A stretch of DNA of 64,000 bases from Phyto melanocephala (taxonomy: Eukaryota > Arthropoda > Insecta > Diptera > Rhinophoridae). The notes under the pieces are model-generated. The model searched no databases and had not been told where the DNA came from. It saw only the letters and a list, made by a program, of their open reading frames with translations. The position numbers were made by a program, and so were the translations under genes. The DNA lies in contig OW799233.1 of the NCBI GenBank assembly GCA_941918925.1, positions 125,760,833 through 125,824,832 on the forward strand, read 5' to 3'. Below, piece after piece: positions 23,313 through 35,417 of this stretch. Each line of letters starts with the position of its first letter. The first letter of the stretch is position 1.

Positions 23313-24650
23313 GTCTTTTAGTAAAAGTGGGCGTTAAAGTAGGAGCGTCAATAAAGTTTCTGCTAATAAATACAACTTAGATATTTCAATATAGTCCTTT
23401 ATTTTCCCAAAAACTTTGTCAATAGAGAAATTACATGAATTTAAGATAAGGCGTTATATAGGAGGTAGGCGTTAAAGTGGGCGTGTCACCTAAAAGTTTT
23501 GGCACAACAATTACATTGATTAGAAGGATATATGTAGCAAATTTGATCATCAGACCTCTAATTTTGGCGATTTTATGAGCTTTTAAATTTCATTAACGGT
23601 AGATAACGTGAAAAGTGGGCGATATAGTAGGCGTGTCAAAGTTATTTTTGCGAATGAGTACAACTTAGGTGTTTCAATTTAGCCCTTTATTATTCCAAAA
23701 TTTTTATTAATAGAGAAATTATATGAATTTTAGGTAACACGTTATATGGGAGGTGGGCGTAAAAGTGGGCGTGGCACGCTAATTTTCTGGCACAGGAATG
23801 AAATTGCCTAGAACGATATACGTAGCAAATTTGATCATCATATCTCTAATTTTTGCGGTTTTATGAGCTTTTAAATTTCATTAACGGTAGATAACGTGAA
23901 AAGTGGGCGTTATAGTAGGCGTGCCAAAGTTGTTTTTGCGAATGAGTACAACTTAGGTGTTTCAATTTAGTCCTTTATTATTCCAAAATCTTTATTAATA
24001 GAGAAATTATATGAATTGTAGGTAAAACGTTATATGGGAGGTGGGCGTAAAAGTGGGCGTGGCACCTTAATTTTCTGGCACAGTAATGATATTGCCTAGG
24101 GGGATATACGCAGCAAATTTAATCATCATACCTCTACTTTTAGCGGTTTTATGAGCTTTTAAATTTCATTAACGGTAGATAACGTGAAAAGTGGGCGTTA
24201 TAGTAGGCGTGTCAAAGTTGTTTTTGAAAATGAGTACAACTAAGGTGTTTCAATTTAGTCTTTTATTATTCCAAAATCTTTATTAATAGAGAAATTATAT
24301 GAATTTTAGGTAAAACGTTATATGGGAGGTGGGCGTAAAAGTAGGCGTGGCACCTTAATTTTCTGGCACAGTAATGATATTGCCTAGGGGGACATACGTA
24401 GCAAATTTTATCATCATACCTCAACTTTTAGCGGTTTTATGAGCTTTTAAATTTCATTAACGGTAGATAACGTGAAAAGTGGGCGTTATAGTAGGCGTGT
24501 CAAAGTTATTTTTGCGAATGAGTACAACTGAGGTGTTTTAATATAGGCCTTTTTTATTCCAAAATCTTTATTAATAGAGAAATTATATGAATTTTAGTTA
24601 AAACGTTATATGGTAGGTGGGCGTAAAAGTGGGCGTGGCACATTGATTTG
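23313..24650 (+). repeat. 288-bp tandem repeat array, about 4.6 units
   Basis: The box AGATAACGTG occurs at 23601, 23889, 24177 and 24465, exactly 288 bp apart. The first unit, starting near 23313, is diverged; the last is partial. Each unit holds two GTGGGCG boxes, CAATTTAGTCCTTTATTATTCC and TTATGAGCTTTTAAATTTCA. Units 2-5 are nearly identical, which points to recent expansion or homogenisation. Confidence 0.92.
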
Positions 24651-25232
24651 CCGTTGCAAGAAAGCGTGTCACCAAAAAGCAAAGTGTGCAAAATTTTAGA
24701 GTCGTACATCCAATTTTGTTGCTTTTATGACGTTTTTGTTTTTAAATATACCGAAAAATACACTGTGCGGTATAAATTTTCGTACATTTTGATCAATAAC
24801 TCCTCTCCTAATGCATAGATTTAGACAATTTTGTCTTTACCCAGGAAATATATATTCGAAGTTTCATGAGTTTACGTTGAGGCGTTTGGACACAATTCCA
24901 TTTTATTCGATGTTCGAAGGACACGGTTTTTTCGACCTACTCTTGCTTTTCGAGCTATAACTCTCTTCCTAATATTCCGATTTCAATACCAAACAAACCT
25001 TGTCTATAAGAAAGATTCTGGCAAAATTTGAGCCCCCTAGGTTTTTCGGTGCGACCTCTATCGTGCTTTCAACAGACGGACAGACGGACGGACATAGCTA
25101 GATCGTCATAAAATCAAACCCCGATTCAGAATATATATACTTTATGGGGTCTAAAATGGATATTTCGATGTGTTACAAACGGAATGACAAAATGAATATA
25201 CCCCCACCATTTTTTTGGTGGCGGGTATAAAA

Positions 25233-25819
25233 ACCGTTTTCAAAAAATTCTCTCCGAAATACAATCACACCATGGAATGAGATTAATCAATCAGTCAAGA
25301 GTTATTTATTTTTATTTAAAATACAAAACAGGTAAACTTATCTGACAAATAAGGTTAAAAATTTTGTTGTTGTGGCAACACTGTATTTGATATAAGAAGG
25401 AAAAAAAAAACTAAAGAGAGAGAAATCAAGTGACCAAATGTATTTTTTATTTTGTTTAAAAATTACCAACAACAACACTAAACATTTGTATTATAATATG
25501 AAATAGCATTAATAGCAATGATATGCAACCACTTTAAATTGGCCTAATGTTTGCCTGTCTACTTATCGGTGTAATTTATACATCATTGCACATTACACAT
25601 ACGCGCACATATAGCAGAAACTGATACAAGGAAGGAAACCAATAATAAACAAACGTAAAGGATCCATGTTTTCACTGTCTATATTAAAATTTAATTTATA
25701 TGCAATTTTCATAATTTAACATTTATTTCTGTTACGTGAAAAATTCAAAATATGAAGAAGAACGTTCTGTATATATGTACCTATGTATGTGTGTATATAA
25801 ACATATATGTATGTTTAAG
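25233..25819. other. AT-rich intergenic stretch
   Basis: Nothing coding is visible. CTCTCCGAA near 25247 matches the end of the repeats at 36400-36592 and 49823-50005, but only over about 20 bp. Confidence 0.4.
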
Positions 25820-26468
25820 CCCTATAAGCAATAGAGTAGACGACTACGAAAATAACTCACTTTAAGTTAACTTTTATCAACTGACTATAAGCTAACTACA
25901 AAGTAATGCAGAAGTTATCCAAATTCAAAGCATTCATAAGAGTGTTTTTTTTTTATTCTGAGAAAAATAGACTTAAAGCGGTATTTTTGCTTGTTTATTT
26001 TTTTTTTTTTTTAGTTTTTTGTAACAAGTTGATCATTTGAATTCAACGTCAATAAAATTAAGTCAGTGAAGTCAGTGAAGAGAACACGACTACTGATGCA
26101 TGTACAAATTATTGTAAAAAATAAATTATTTTATAAATTGTATTATTTTCCTTACTATTTCTGAAATAAGATTGTAAAAAATTAAAAATATTTAAAAAAA
26201 ATTCTAACAATTATTTTAAATAAAGTCATTTTATAGTTTATTTAAATACAATTAAGATTATGCTAACTATAAATGGGGTGACTTTTAATTAACTTTAGAG
26301 TAGCTAACTTTAAATTCGTTGAAAAGTCATCCGGAGTCGGACAACTGACTACTGCGTAGGACATCGCAATGTTGAAATAGTCAGTTAGCCCTATTGAAAA
26401 TAATCCAGGCATCAACCACCACTAGTTGTGAAAAAGTTTACTTAAAGTTAGCTGAGTGGCTTATAGGG
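25820..26468. mobile_element. MITE-like element with CCCTATAAGC inverted ends
   Basis: CCCTATAAGC at 25820-25829 is inverted as GCTTATAGGG at 26459-26468. The similarity extends inward with gaps through CTTTAAGTTAACTTTT and its right-hand counterpart. Internal sequence includes further copies of the AACTTTAAGTTA box. No target duplication is evident and no protein is encoded. Confidence 0.6.
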
Positions 26469-27374
26469 TATACATAGTTGTGTGTATATTTGTGCGATTC
26501 TTTGTTATTATTTGAGCAAATCGTATTTTTGTATGAGTTTGAGTACATGTTGTGCTGAATGTGTTCTGTGGTTTATACCTTTACACAGATATAAACGAAA
26601 TAAATATCCACCAATATATAGTTTTCGTACTAGTTTTTAAATTAACTAGCCCATCTATACAACACCGACAAACGACAGTCAGCCGCATCAAATTGACCAT
26701 CAGATTCATTGAAACATCACAAATTGGCAGTATGTGTTTTATTGGAAAACAGCATAAAGGAAACGGATAGAGTAGTTGCAATAAAGAAAATGTCATTGCC
26801 CATAAAATGAGGTGAAAAGTGGTTGTTTATCTCTCGTTGCTGATGTTATTCTTTTTGTACGGTCATGATCGTATGTAAAGGCTTCACTTTACATTCATTT
26901 TAGGTATCATATGGAATTTTATAACCTTATTTATATATATATATATTTTTATTTACATACAGTTTTGAATCAAAATGAATTTTTATTTTAAGAAAGAGGA
27001 AGAAAGAGGAATTGCTTTATTTATAGAAAATTCTATGTTTGCAAATTTAGGTGCAAGTTAAGTTTCATTTTAAGAAATTTGTCTATTTAAAGAAAATTTT
27101 TGAATAAATATTATTCAAAGAAGCTTTTTACTTATAAAAAAATATTTTTCTATGTTAAGAGAAAGAATTACAAAATCCTTTGTTTATAGAAAACTTACAA
27201 TTTAATGTTTGCAAATATATAAATAATGTTTACAAATCAATAAGTATATAAAATGTGTGATAATTCTCAACTTATTTAAAATGTTCAATAATTTTTAAAT
27301 TAAAATATAATCGAAACATTGTTTAACTTAACAGCATTTTGACTTCATGAAATAAGGTTGAAAATTTTAGCACA
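26469..27374. other. AT-rich intergenic stretch
   Basis: No supported gene. Overlapping short open frames at 26552-26796 on both strands have no family character. Confidence 0.4.
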
Positions 27375-27515
27375 CCTTCACTAACCGAGCTGAGTAACAA
27401 CGACTATTTGCCCGTTGTAGTAAAACAGACCAGAGTGTCTAGCGGGAATCGAACCCGCAACCCCTAGACTAGCAGACTAGTACACTACTTAAGGCCATGA
27501 CTGACTATCCTACAA
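27375..27515 (-). mobile_element. tRNA-related SINE
   Basis: On the minus strand GGGTTCGATTCCCGC is a good polymerase III B box. About 35 nt upstream, TGGCCTTAAGTAGTG resembles a degenerate A box. The flanks do not form an acceptor stem, so this is a tRNA-derived SINE and not a tRNA gene. A second, poorer head in the opposite orientation (GATAGTCAGTCATCGCC at about 27787-27803) suggests an inverted pair. Confidence 0.55.
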
Positions 27516-27873
27516 AGTCGTCCGATTATGTCAAATAAAAATCTGATAGTTTTCTGTCCTACATGAAAAAATCGCAACAAAATGTGTTATTGGATGCCAC
27601 ACTGTCATACTTGCTTAGAAAAAGCAACTCTGATCGCACAGAAACTATTATTTTATGAAAATTTTCAAAAGATTATCAAATCAGACACACTTGTCAAAAA
27701 ATCTGTCACACATGTACACTTTGTGTCCACACTATCACACTTTCTGAACACACATAAAATTTTTGACATATCGAACGACTAAATCTGATAGTCAGTCATC
27801 GCCTTTACTAGTCCACTGGGGCATCCGACTTTGATTAATAAGATCAAGATTTTCAATTAAAGTATAGCTTTAT

Positions 27874-28533
27874 TATACCCTTCACCTGTGGTGAACAAGG
27901 GTACATGTATATAGCTTCGTCATTCCGTTTGTAATTTCTACAATTTTCATTTCCGACCCCTTAAAGTATATATTTTTTGAAAGCTTTTGAATACAGGAGT
28001 CGATTTAGCCCTGACCTTCTGTCCGTCTGCCCGTGTGTTGGTTGAAATCAACTTTTAGAAGCAACTATATGTTCCTCAGATCTCTATATGGTATCAATCT
28101 CTTGGAAATATCCAGGAATGAATTGCTATTGAAATTCAGCACAATCGCCCCATAACTTTCTGAGATATGAGCAAAAAACCACGACCACCTCGTTTTTTTC
28201 ACAATTATAACAACAACCTACATACATACTGGTTAAAGTAAACGTGGCATCGGATTCTAGCTGAGCCAAAAAAATTTCATTTAATATATTATTTATATTT
28301 TATTATTTTTTTTTATAAATTTTTTTAAAAAAAATTTAAAAATTTTTTTTTTAATTTTTTTATTTTTAATATATTTTTTTTTTGTAATTTTTTTTTATGT
28401 TTTACATGTATGTTTACATGTAGTACGTATTTTATATGAGATGAATGGTGATACAAACAATTGTTATTGCATGACTACACGTTGTGAAGGCTATATAAGA
28501 TTCGGCACGGCCGAATATAGCACTGTTACTTGT
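27874..28533 (-). mobile_element. CGGC-family element
   Basis: Minus-oriented copy. The plus strand reads TATACCCTTCACCTGTGG at the left and GGCACGGCCGAATATAGCACTGTTACTTGT at the right, the inverse of the family's head. The centre is a long A/T homopolymer-rich stretch (28260-28390). Short frames inside are repeat-derived. Confidence 0.8.
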
Positions 28534-28635
28534 TGTTTTATTTAATTTAATCAACATAATAAAATATACAGTTGAGTAGTATTCTTCTTTTTCAAAGAAA
28601 ACAATTATTACATAAACAAAGAAAGACATAAACAG

Positions 28636-29238
28636 CTTTAGAGTTGAGAAACCTTATCAACTTTCGTCTAGTCACAGCAACATTATTAGAAAAGTCAATG
28701 TGTGCATAGAACTTATTTATCTCAGCACAAATTATTCTAAATGGATCAAAGTTATTGTAGTTTGATCTATGAAATTTTATATATAACAGTTCATAAGGTC
28801 TGAGCTGCCTGTTAGGAACATTGATGCATATTTTACATTTAAGACATGTAGAATCAATTTTACCTTGAATTAGATTCAGGATAAATGCAATGTTGGAAAC
28901 AATTCTTTGGCTTTGTTACGTTGGAACTTCGACTTCGATATGATGGTAAGTTTGTATTAGGATTCCAACGTAGGTTACGAAGGCAAAATAGTACAAATTG
29001 TTTTTGGACTGACTTAAGTTTTTTAATATCCACATCATATTGGGGATCCCAAATTACTGATCGATATTCCAATAAAGGTCTTACCAATGACGTGAATAAA
29101 TTTTTTTGGAACATAAGGATCATAGAACTCCTTAGCCCAACGCTTTATGAAACTTAATACCCCATAAGGTTTATTTACTGTCATTATTACATGAGAGTTA
29201 AAATTAATTTTTACATCAACGAGATTTTCCTAAAGAAC
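28636..29238 (-). pseudogene. Jockey-type LINE ORF2, C-terminal fragment
   Basis: On the minus strand it reads ENLVDVKINFNSHVIMTVNKPYGVLSFIKRWAKEF, then after a frameshift LFTSLVRPLLEYRSVIWDP and SVQKQFVLFCLRNL. After further damage it reads INVPNRQLRPYELLYIKF and FDPFRIICAEINKF. This is the thumb and C-terminal region of a Jockey-type ORF2. The catalytic domains are not present. Its 3' end abuts the CGGC-family element. Confidence 0.8.
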
Positions 29239-29809
29239 CAAAATATAAATTCAAGGACCACTTTCGAACGAAGTTTACCTATGCGACATGTCTGTATATA
29301 AAAACTTATATATGTACATAATATTTATATTTGCTAATAATAAAATAAAATAAAAACTATATTATTTTTTAAATGCCTAATTTCGAAATTTGAACACAAA
29401 ACTAAAAAAAAAAAAAAAAAAATGATTTGCTTGTAGTTGAAACACACATAAGTTTTGAAATTTTTGTAATTTAAATAGTATTTTAATAAAAACGCAGTAA
29501 AACCTTTTTGATATTGTGTAATATGTTGTCTTTATTTCAAACATTACATGGTAATGAGGTATAGTCACCAACATCATTATTTAAAAATATAAAATAATGA
29601 CCTGTTGGCATTTAAACAGTATATTAGTTTTATGCTTGAAATTAACTTTATAAATATTTAAATATGTATAATATTATGTGTAGAATATTAAAGGATGGTC
29701 CAACCAAAATGCACGAAGTAAATAAACAAAAAGTTTTTAGAGAAGTATCAAAAAAATTTTGATAGTGAGGCAAGGATCTCTGACAAAAATGTGTAAAACA
29801 AAGTATCGA
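29239..29809. other. AT-rich spacer
   Basis: No feature recognised apart from a 20-bp A-run near 29405-29423. Confidence 0.4.
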
Positions 29810-30440
29810 CCAAATGCTTAATTCGGTGTCATATTTTCAATGACACTGAGACATGATTGAGGTTAAATGTTGGTAATGTGCCGAATTATCTCATCTTATA
29901 TGACATATTTATGTATGTTCTTGGCTTGTTAACTTACACGTTTTCTTTTAAATATATCCGAAGAAAGAAGTCTAACGGTGTCAAATCACATAATCGTGGT
30001 CATTGAATTTCTCTCACAACAGAGTCATTGTTTTGTTGGCTTTGTGGCAAGTAGCACCATCTTGTTGGAACCACATATCGTCCTGGGGCCAAATTACGGG
30101 ATTCGATCACGATCGAAATTTTACTCGAACGATCGAGTTCGCTGTGCTTTAGGTATAGAGATTCTAATAAGAATTTTCAAATTCTTTCCGGTCTATATTC
30201 TCCATTTCTAACCACAAAAAGACTGTTACCATATCGCGATAGCGGTAACTGCTTCAGCAACCTCATTTTGGAAGAAGTATAGCCCGATGACGCTGCCAGA
30301 CTATAAGCCGCACCAAACAGTCACTCTATGTGGATGCATCGACATTTTAACAATCACTTAAGGACTACATATGCCCAAAACTGCTGAATTTTTTTACAAT
30401 TCTTCCGATTATGAACACATTTGGCCGATTATGTTACTTG
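29810..30440 (-). pseudogene. IS630/mariner-like transposase relic
   Basis: Minus-strand pieces read MHPHRVTVWCGL-stop-SGSVIGLYFFQNEVAEAVT (about 30340-30230), then DDMWFQQDGATCHKANKTMTLL (about 30085-30020) with the second catalytic aspartate. A final piece matches the TPLDFFLWGYLKE region with damage. Several stops and frameshifts are present. It belongs to the same group as the relics at 22703-23274 and 61535-61785. Confidence 0.7.
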
Positions 30441-30479
30441 CTATCTTACTAGGTAAGTCAATATATTGCTGGGAAGCCA

Positions 30480-31305
30480 TCTATATACTTATATAAAAGT
30501 GAAACTCTGTGTGTGTTAGCTATAGACTGAAACTGTAAAACCGATCGGATTCAAACTTTGGCAAGTTGTTGTACACATTCCAGGGAGTCTTTATGGTTGG
30601 AAAAAAGTGGGCGGGGCCACGCCCATAAAAAATTAGTTGTGATTTTTAACTACTTGCACTTGACCGATTTTTCTGAAACTTTGCACCACATATTGAGCTG
30701 TCATGACTTTATAATTTCGTTATCATTTTTAGCTACTTGCACTAGATCGATTTTTTTGAAACTTTGTACACATTTTGAGCTCTCATGACTATATAGTTTC
30801 ATAATAAGAAAAGTGGGCAAGGCCTCGCCCCTAAAAAAGTTATAATTTTTAGGTTCTTGCACTGGACCGATTTTTCTGCAATTTTGCACACATATTGAGC
30901 TATCATGACTTTACAATTTCGTGATTATAAGAGTGGGTAGTGCCACGCCCATAAAAAATAAGTTATACTTTTGAGGTTCTTGCACTGGACCGATTTTTCT
31001 GCAACTTTGCACACATATTGAGCTATAATGACTTTACAATTTCGTGATTAGAAAAGTGGGCAGTGCCACGCCCATAAAAAAAGTTTTCATTTTCAGCTAC
31101 TTGAACTTCACCGATTTTTCTGAAACCTTGCACACACATATTGAGCTCTCATGACTATAAAATTTCGTGATTAGAAACGTGGGCAGTGCCATGCCCATAA
31201 GAAATAAATTATAATTTTTAGCTTCTTTCACTTGATATTTAATTAAAATTCAGAATGCATTTTTATTCATTAAGGGGCGTAGCAACGCGCGCCGGGCTTT
31301 TCTAG
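30480..31305 (+). mobile_element. Helitron-like non-autonomous element H2
   Basis: It starts A|TCTATATACTTATATAAAAG and ends GGGCTTTTCTAG|T. The interior is several diverged copies of the same roughly 120-bp monomer seen in H1 (GGGC...GCCACGCCCATAAAAAA and GACCGATTTTTCTG). The end carries CATTAAGGGGCGTAGCAACG, shared with H1 and H3. Confidence 0.78.
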
Positions 31306-32164
31306 TAGTACATAAGCATAAAAATATTTTCAATGAATTTTTCTTCTCTTTTATTTTAACTTTAACAAAAAAGTCGTGACTCTCTCTTTGACTAACAATA
31401 AATAGCATGTCTATAAACATGATAAGATCCTGCTCGCCTTAAAGCTTAATAATTTTTTCCACTTTTTTGTTTGTTTTAATTGCCGTAGCAAAGATTGGCC
31501 AAAAGTTATAAGAATAAGTAACAATGGCATTAAACTTTTCAACTATATAATCACATTTTAATACGTGTTCTCTAAGCCATTACTAGTTACCCCCCTATAT
31601 AATACCATAATAGGGAAATAAAAGGTACTTTTCTTTACTTAATAAAGTCGCACCACATCACATGCAATAAGGAAAAACACCACAAATTATAGTGAAAAAA
31701 GGAGAAGTAAACTCAAATCCTACAAGTAATAAACGACTCCAGCACGTTTCATAAACATGTTCTATCTATGCTGCAGAAAAATGAAACGTGTTAAAATCTT
31801 TGCATACACATGCAGCAGACACGAACAATTAAGGTATTTTGTTAAAAAATAAAAAGCAGAAAAACGATTATGATATAAAATACTCGACACTACAAAAAAA
31901 AGTATTTTTCAATAGATTCCTATAGTTACAGATACATTTCTTATATAGATGATATTTATTTATTTATGTATGATATTTATGTTATTAGAAAATTATAATA
32001 GTAAGAGTTGTAACACTTTAAGATCATAGTTGCAAAAAAGTTTTATAAAAAAAAAAATATCGCAGCAAACAAATTTAGAAGAAGTGGAAAGTGAATTACA
32101 TTTTCACGACTTCGAAATCAATAGCGCAATAGAACGCATTCTAAATGTTCCTCTTAATGTGAAA
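31306..32164. other. AT-rich intergenic stretch
   Basis: No gene or repeat recognised. Confidence 0.4.
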
Positions 32165-32650
32165 TCTATATATATATATATAAATGGTGTAAAAAATGTA
32201 TAGTTTCATAAAATGAGCCGAATTCTTGGAAAATCCCTTCGGAAAAGTCTGAAAAATGAAAAAAAAACTGAAAATCGAGTTTTTGTATGAAATTTTGTGT
32301 GAAATTATTTCTTAATGGCTTTTCAAATGAAAAAATTGAAAGTTCTCAGACAAAATCCAATAGATGGCGTTATACGTTGACTTAGACTTTTCGCAATCCG
32401 ACAGGTGTAATTTTGGCATTTTCTACAGTAAATGTGCTATTGTTGCATGTTCGCGTGTTGGAAAACCGTCTTCGTTATTTGTTTTTGTGCCGAAAAATAA
32501 ATCGAAAAATATTGTTCATCAAATAGCTCTCCGCTGATTCAATTCAAATAAATCACATTGATAATTTAAATATTTGTGTTGTACTTATTATTACTCTAAA
32601 GTTTATCTGAAGGTTTAAAATTGGGGCGAGGCGAAGTTCGGGTCCGATAG
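32165..32650 (+). mobile_element. Helitron-like element H4, mutated 3' end
   Basis: It starts A|TCTATATATATATATATAAATGG and ends GGCGAGGCGAAGTTCGGGTCCGATAG|T. The usual CTAG has become ATAG. The GGCGA-rich end is typical of insect Helitrons. The internal sequence differs from H1-H3. Confidence 0.6.
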
Positions 32651-33089
32651 TTTGTTATAAATGATGTGCTTTAAAATGAGTGCACAAATATGCAAAATAA
32701 CATAATTTACTCATGATACATTGCTTTGTTTTTTTTTTTGCAATAAAGGGTGTCACTCATGTGCCAACTTTAAAATTTGCTGCTGTTTGCAGCTGTCACA
32801 AATGTCTATTCCGCTTATTACAAATGGAGCTATTTTTTAAAAGAACAACGCGTTATACTGGTGAAAATATATTATAAAAATGTGGAACATTATACTGAGA
32901 CCACTCGCAATTTCATAAAAATTTTCAATTGAAAAATATATTTAATGAGTCAACCAGTGCCAACATAACAGTCGATCTCTTAAAAATAGTTTCACCGAAA
33001 ACCCGAAAACATCAATTCAGCATCGTTCGCAAAAACAACAAATTTTACGAAGCACTACGCAGCGAATTTTGACTATAGAGTCATATTCT
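32651..33089. other. Intergenic stretch
   Basis: No gene. GAAGCACTACGCAGCGAATTTTG near 33048 resembles the end of the mariner relic at about 61338-61360, so a mariner remnant is possible. Confidence 0.35.
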
Positions 33090-33640
33090 TCTATATGTAT
33101 AAAAGTGAAACTCTGTCTGTCTGTCTGTCTGTGTGTGTTAGCTATAGACTTCGAAACCTTAAAGCTATTCGGACACAAACTTTTGTAAGTTGTTGTACAC
33201 ATTCTAGGGAGTAGTAAAAAGCTGGCGGCGTTACGCTTATCTACATATACATAAAAATGAAATACGCCCATACAAAAACAAATATCAATTTTTCAGCTAC
33301 TTGCACTTGACCAATTTTTCTGAAACTTGGCACACATATTAAACTCTTCTGATTATACAATTTCGTGACTAGAAAAGTAGGTAGTGCCACGCCCATAAAA
33401 AATAAGTTATAATTTTTAGCTACTTGCACTAGATCGATTTTTCTGCAACTTTGCACACATAATGAACTGCCATGACTATATAATTTCGTGATTAGAAAAG
33501 TGGGCAGTGCAACGCCCATTAAAAAAGTTATAATTTTCAACTACTTGGATTTCACCGATTTTTCTGAAACTTTGCAATTAAAATTCAGAATGCATTTTTA
33601 TTCATTAAGGGGCGTAGCAATGTGCGCCGGGCTTGACTAG
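33090..33640 (+). mobile_element. Helitron-like non-autonomous element H3
   Basis: It starts TCTATATGTATAAAAGTGAAAC (preceded by T, not the usual A) and ends GGGCTTGACTAG|T. A TCTG microsatellite lies at 33114-33131. Fewer and more diverged copies of the H1/H2 monomer follow, and the shared end ATTAAGGGGCGTAGCAA is present. Confidence 0.75.
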
Positions 33641-33900
33641 TCATATATAAATAAGAACGTACATGTGTGTTAATTATCCGAGATTTTAAAAATATTTTTT
33701 TGAGTTAAAAATGTGGGTAAAATATAAAAAGGTATAATTTTCAATGATATAGAATATGCGAAATAGTTTGAGCAAAAACTGGATTTTTCTTGCGATGTAA
33801 AAGAACATCAAGTGTGTTGTGATACTGTTTTACAATTATAATATGAATATAGAGTTTTCGTAGTTCTTATAAATTATGTTTATTATATAAAAGATTTAGC
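33641..33900. other. AT-rich spacer
   Basis: Nothing recognised. Confidence 0.4.
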
Positions 33901-34276
33901 ATGCCTCGGCTTTAAAAACAAAAGATATCAAAGAAATCCTAGCAGACTTAGAAGACGGTAATATTTCTAATGATAATATTTCTGATGATGGTTTAGAGAA
34001 TGACATATATGAGGAGGATCTTATATATACAATTGCTCGAGACATCATGCAAAGTGTTGAAGAAGAAGCTGATATAATAGGCGAACAAGAAACTGATCCT
34101 CTTCTTGCTCAAGATAATCGAGAATCTATCACGAGTACAGGACAATATTTTTTTTTGCTAAAACTAACATTATATGGAAAAAAGATGAATTAACTTTAAG
34201 TGCATCTAAAATAGCAGAAGAGCCTAATACTTTAGAAAAAAACTTTGTAACACTACACTGTTTTAAATCTCTGTAA
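33901..34276 (+). pseudogene. piggyBac-like transposase N-terminus, broken
   Basis: From an ATG at 33901, a one-base shift leads into LKTKDIKEILADLEDGNISNDN... with the acidic DDGLENDIYEEDL stretch usual at the start of piggyBac transposases. A second shift at a T-run near 34150 is followed by AKTNIIWKKDELTLSASKIAE to a stop at about 34276. The catalytic core is absent. Family assignment rests on composition and the IIWKK context and is tentative. Confidence 0.4.
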
Positions 34277-35417
34277 TAAAGTTTTATGCATAATTATATA
34301 AGTAAATGTGTGCATATTATATCACGCTTGCTGCAAGTGTATTAGGAGGAACCGCAAACAAATTTGTAAATAATTCTTTAAAACTAAGGTTTATTTATTT
34401 GGAGGCACCATTTAATCGAAACGAATTTGAACTAACTAATTTGACATTAAGCAAAAAGGTTTATTGTAAGTTAAAAAAGTGCAGTTTAATTTTTTTTAGT
34501 TGGGTTTTAGTCAATTTCTTTTTTAGTCCTTTTTTAAAGCCTAGAGCAATGGCTTCTAATTGCAATCATATGCTTTTTAAGGCAATAATTCAGAAACATG
34601 CATATTTTGTTTGGTATAAAACAAAAACAGCAGTTTTTGGCTTAAAGTCTTTTTCACTAACTTTAAAAAATTATTAAAGGATATCAAAAACATTTCTTTA
34701 TGTTATTTTTTAATCTATTTATTTACTAGACAAGTATAAAATATATTTTTTAATTGTTTTAATTAACTATTGTTTAAGCCATTCACAATTTATTAAATAC
34801 TATTTGTGCCATCCTAATATACATTGCTTTTTACGCAGATTATACGTTGCAAGTCAAGCACATAAAAAAAGAAAAATTTAAATTTTATTAGTAAAGTGTA
34901 CATTATATAATACTTATGACATTACATACATAAGTATGTATGTATATAGAAGTATGTTCTTTACAAAAAAAAAAAAAAAAAAAAAAAAAAAAACAAATAA
35001 GAAAATTGCAATTACATAAAATAAGGCACATGAACAAATTGTTTGAGATACGTCATCGTGAAAATTCTTTAAGTATTTGATTTAATAAATTTAGTTAAAA
35101 AATGTTTATAACATTTTAATTTCTAAGTACAGGTTTTTAGTTTATTGTAATAATATATTTAAAAATAACAGAACATTTTGTTAAACGATGAAAGCAAGGC
35201 AAATTCACATAAGATGACAACATTCCTACAACAAACACAAAAGGAACCGGAGAATGTCAAAATTCAATATAATTTTGATCAAAATTTTATTTTTTATAAA
35301 TTCCCAAGAAAATTTGTAAATAAATATCGATCCCTGTGGGCGAAATTATCGTATACTACGTTTTTTTAGAAATCGACTTTTTTATGCGAGTTGGTTCTAC
35401 ATCCAATAATCCATCTG
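34277..35417. other. AT-rich intergenic stretch
   Basis: A 123-codon open frame at 34306-34677 has no recognisable family; it may be the rest of the piggyBac-like element or chance. An A-run of about 33 bp lies at 34967-34993. Confidence 0.35.

Larger units (their letters stand above)
22600..25232 (+). mobile_element. Long divergent CGGC-family element with tandem array
   Basis: It begins ACAAGTAAGAGCACTATATTCGGC with the hairpin ATTCGGCtgtGCCGAAT, then TATACCCACCACC. It ends GGTGGCGGGTATAAAA, the inverse of that last motif. Near the right end it has the family's GACAGACGGACGGAC run and ATATATACTTTATGGGGTC. It differs from the other copies by carrying a 288-bp array and an inserted transposon relic. 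No protein is encoded. Confidence 0.75.

Noticed and set aside
23313..24650. CRISPR-like regular spacing
   Set aside because: The whole 288-bp unit is repeated without unique spacers, in a eukaryotic sequence; it is a plain tandem repeat.
26552..26796. Overlapping frames on both strands as a small gene
   Set aside because: Mutual antisense frames in AT-rich DNA with no motif on either strand.
27405..27480. A tRNA gene on the minus strand
   Set aside because: The B box is good but the A box is weak and no acceptor stem can be formed; a tRNA-derived SINE explains it better.
34306..34677. A 123-codon frame as a host gene
   Set aside because: No recognisable motifs, and it follows a transposase-like relic; chance or element sequence is more likely.
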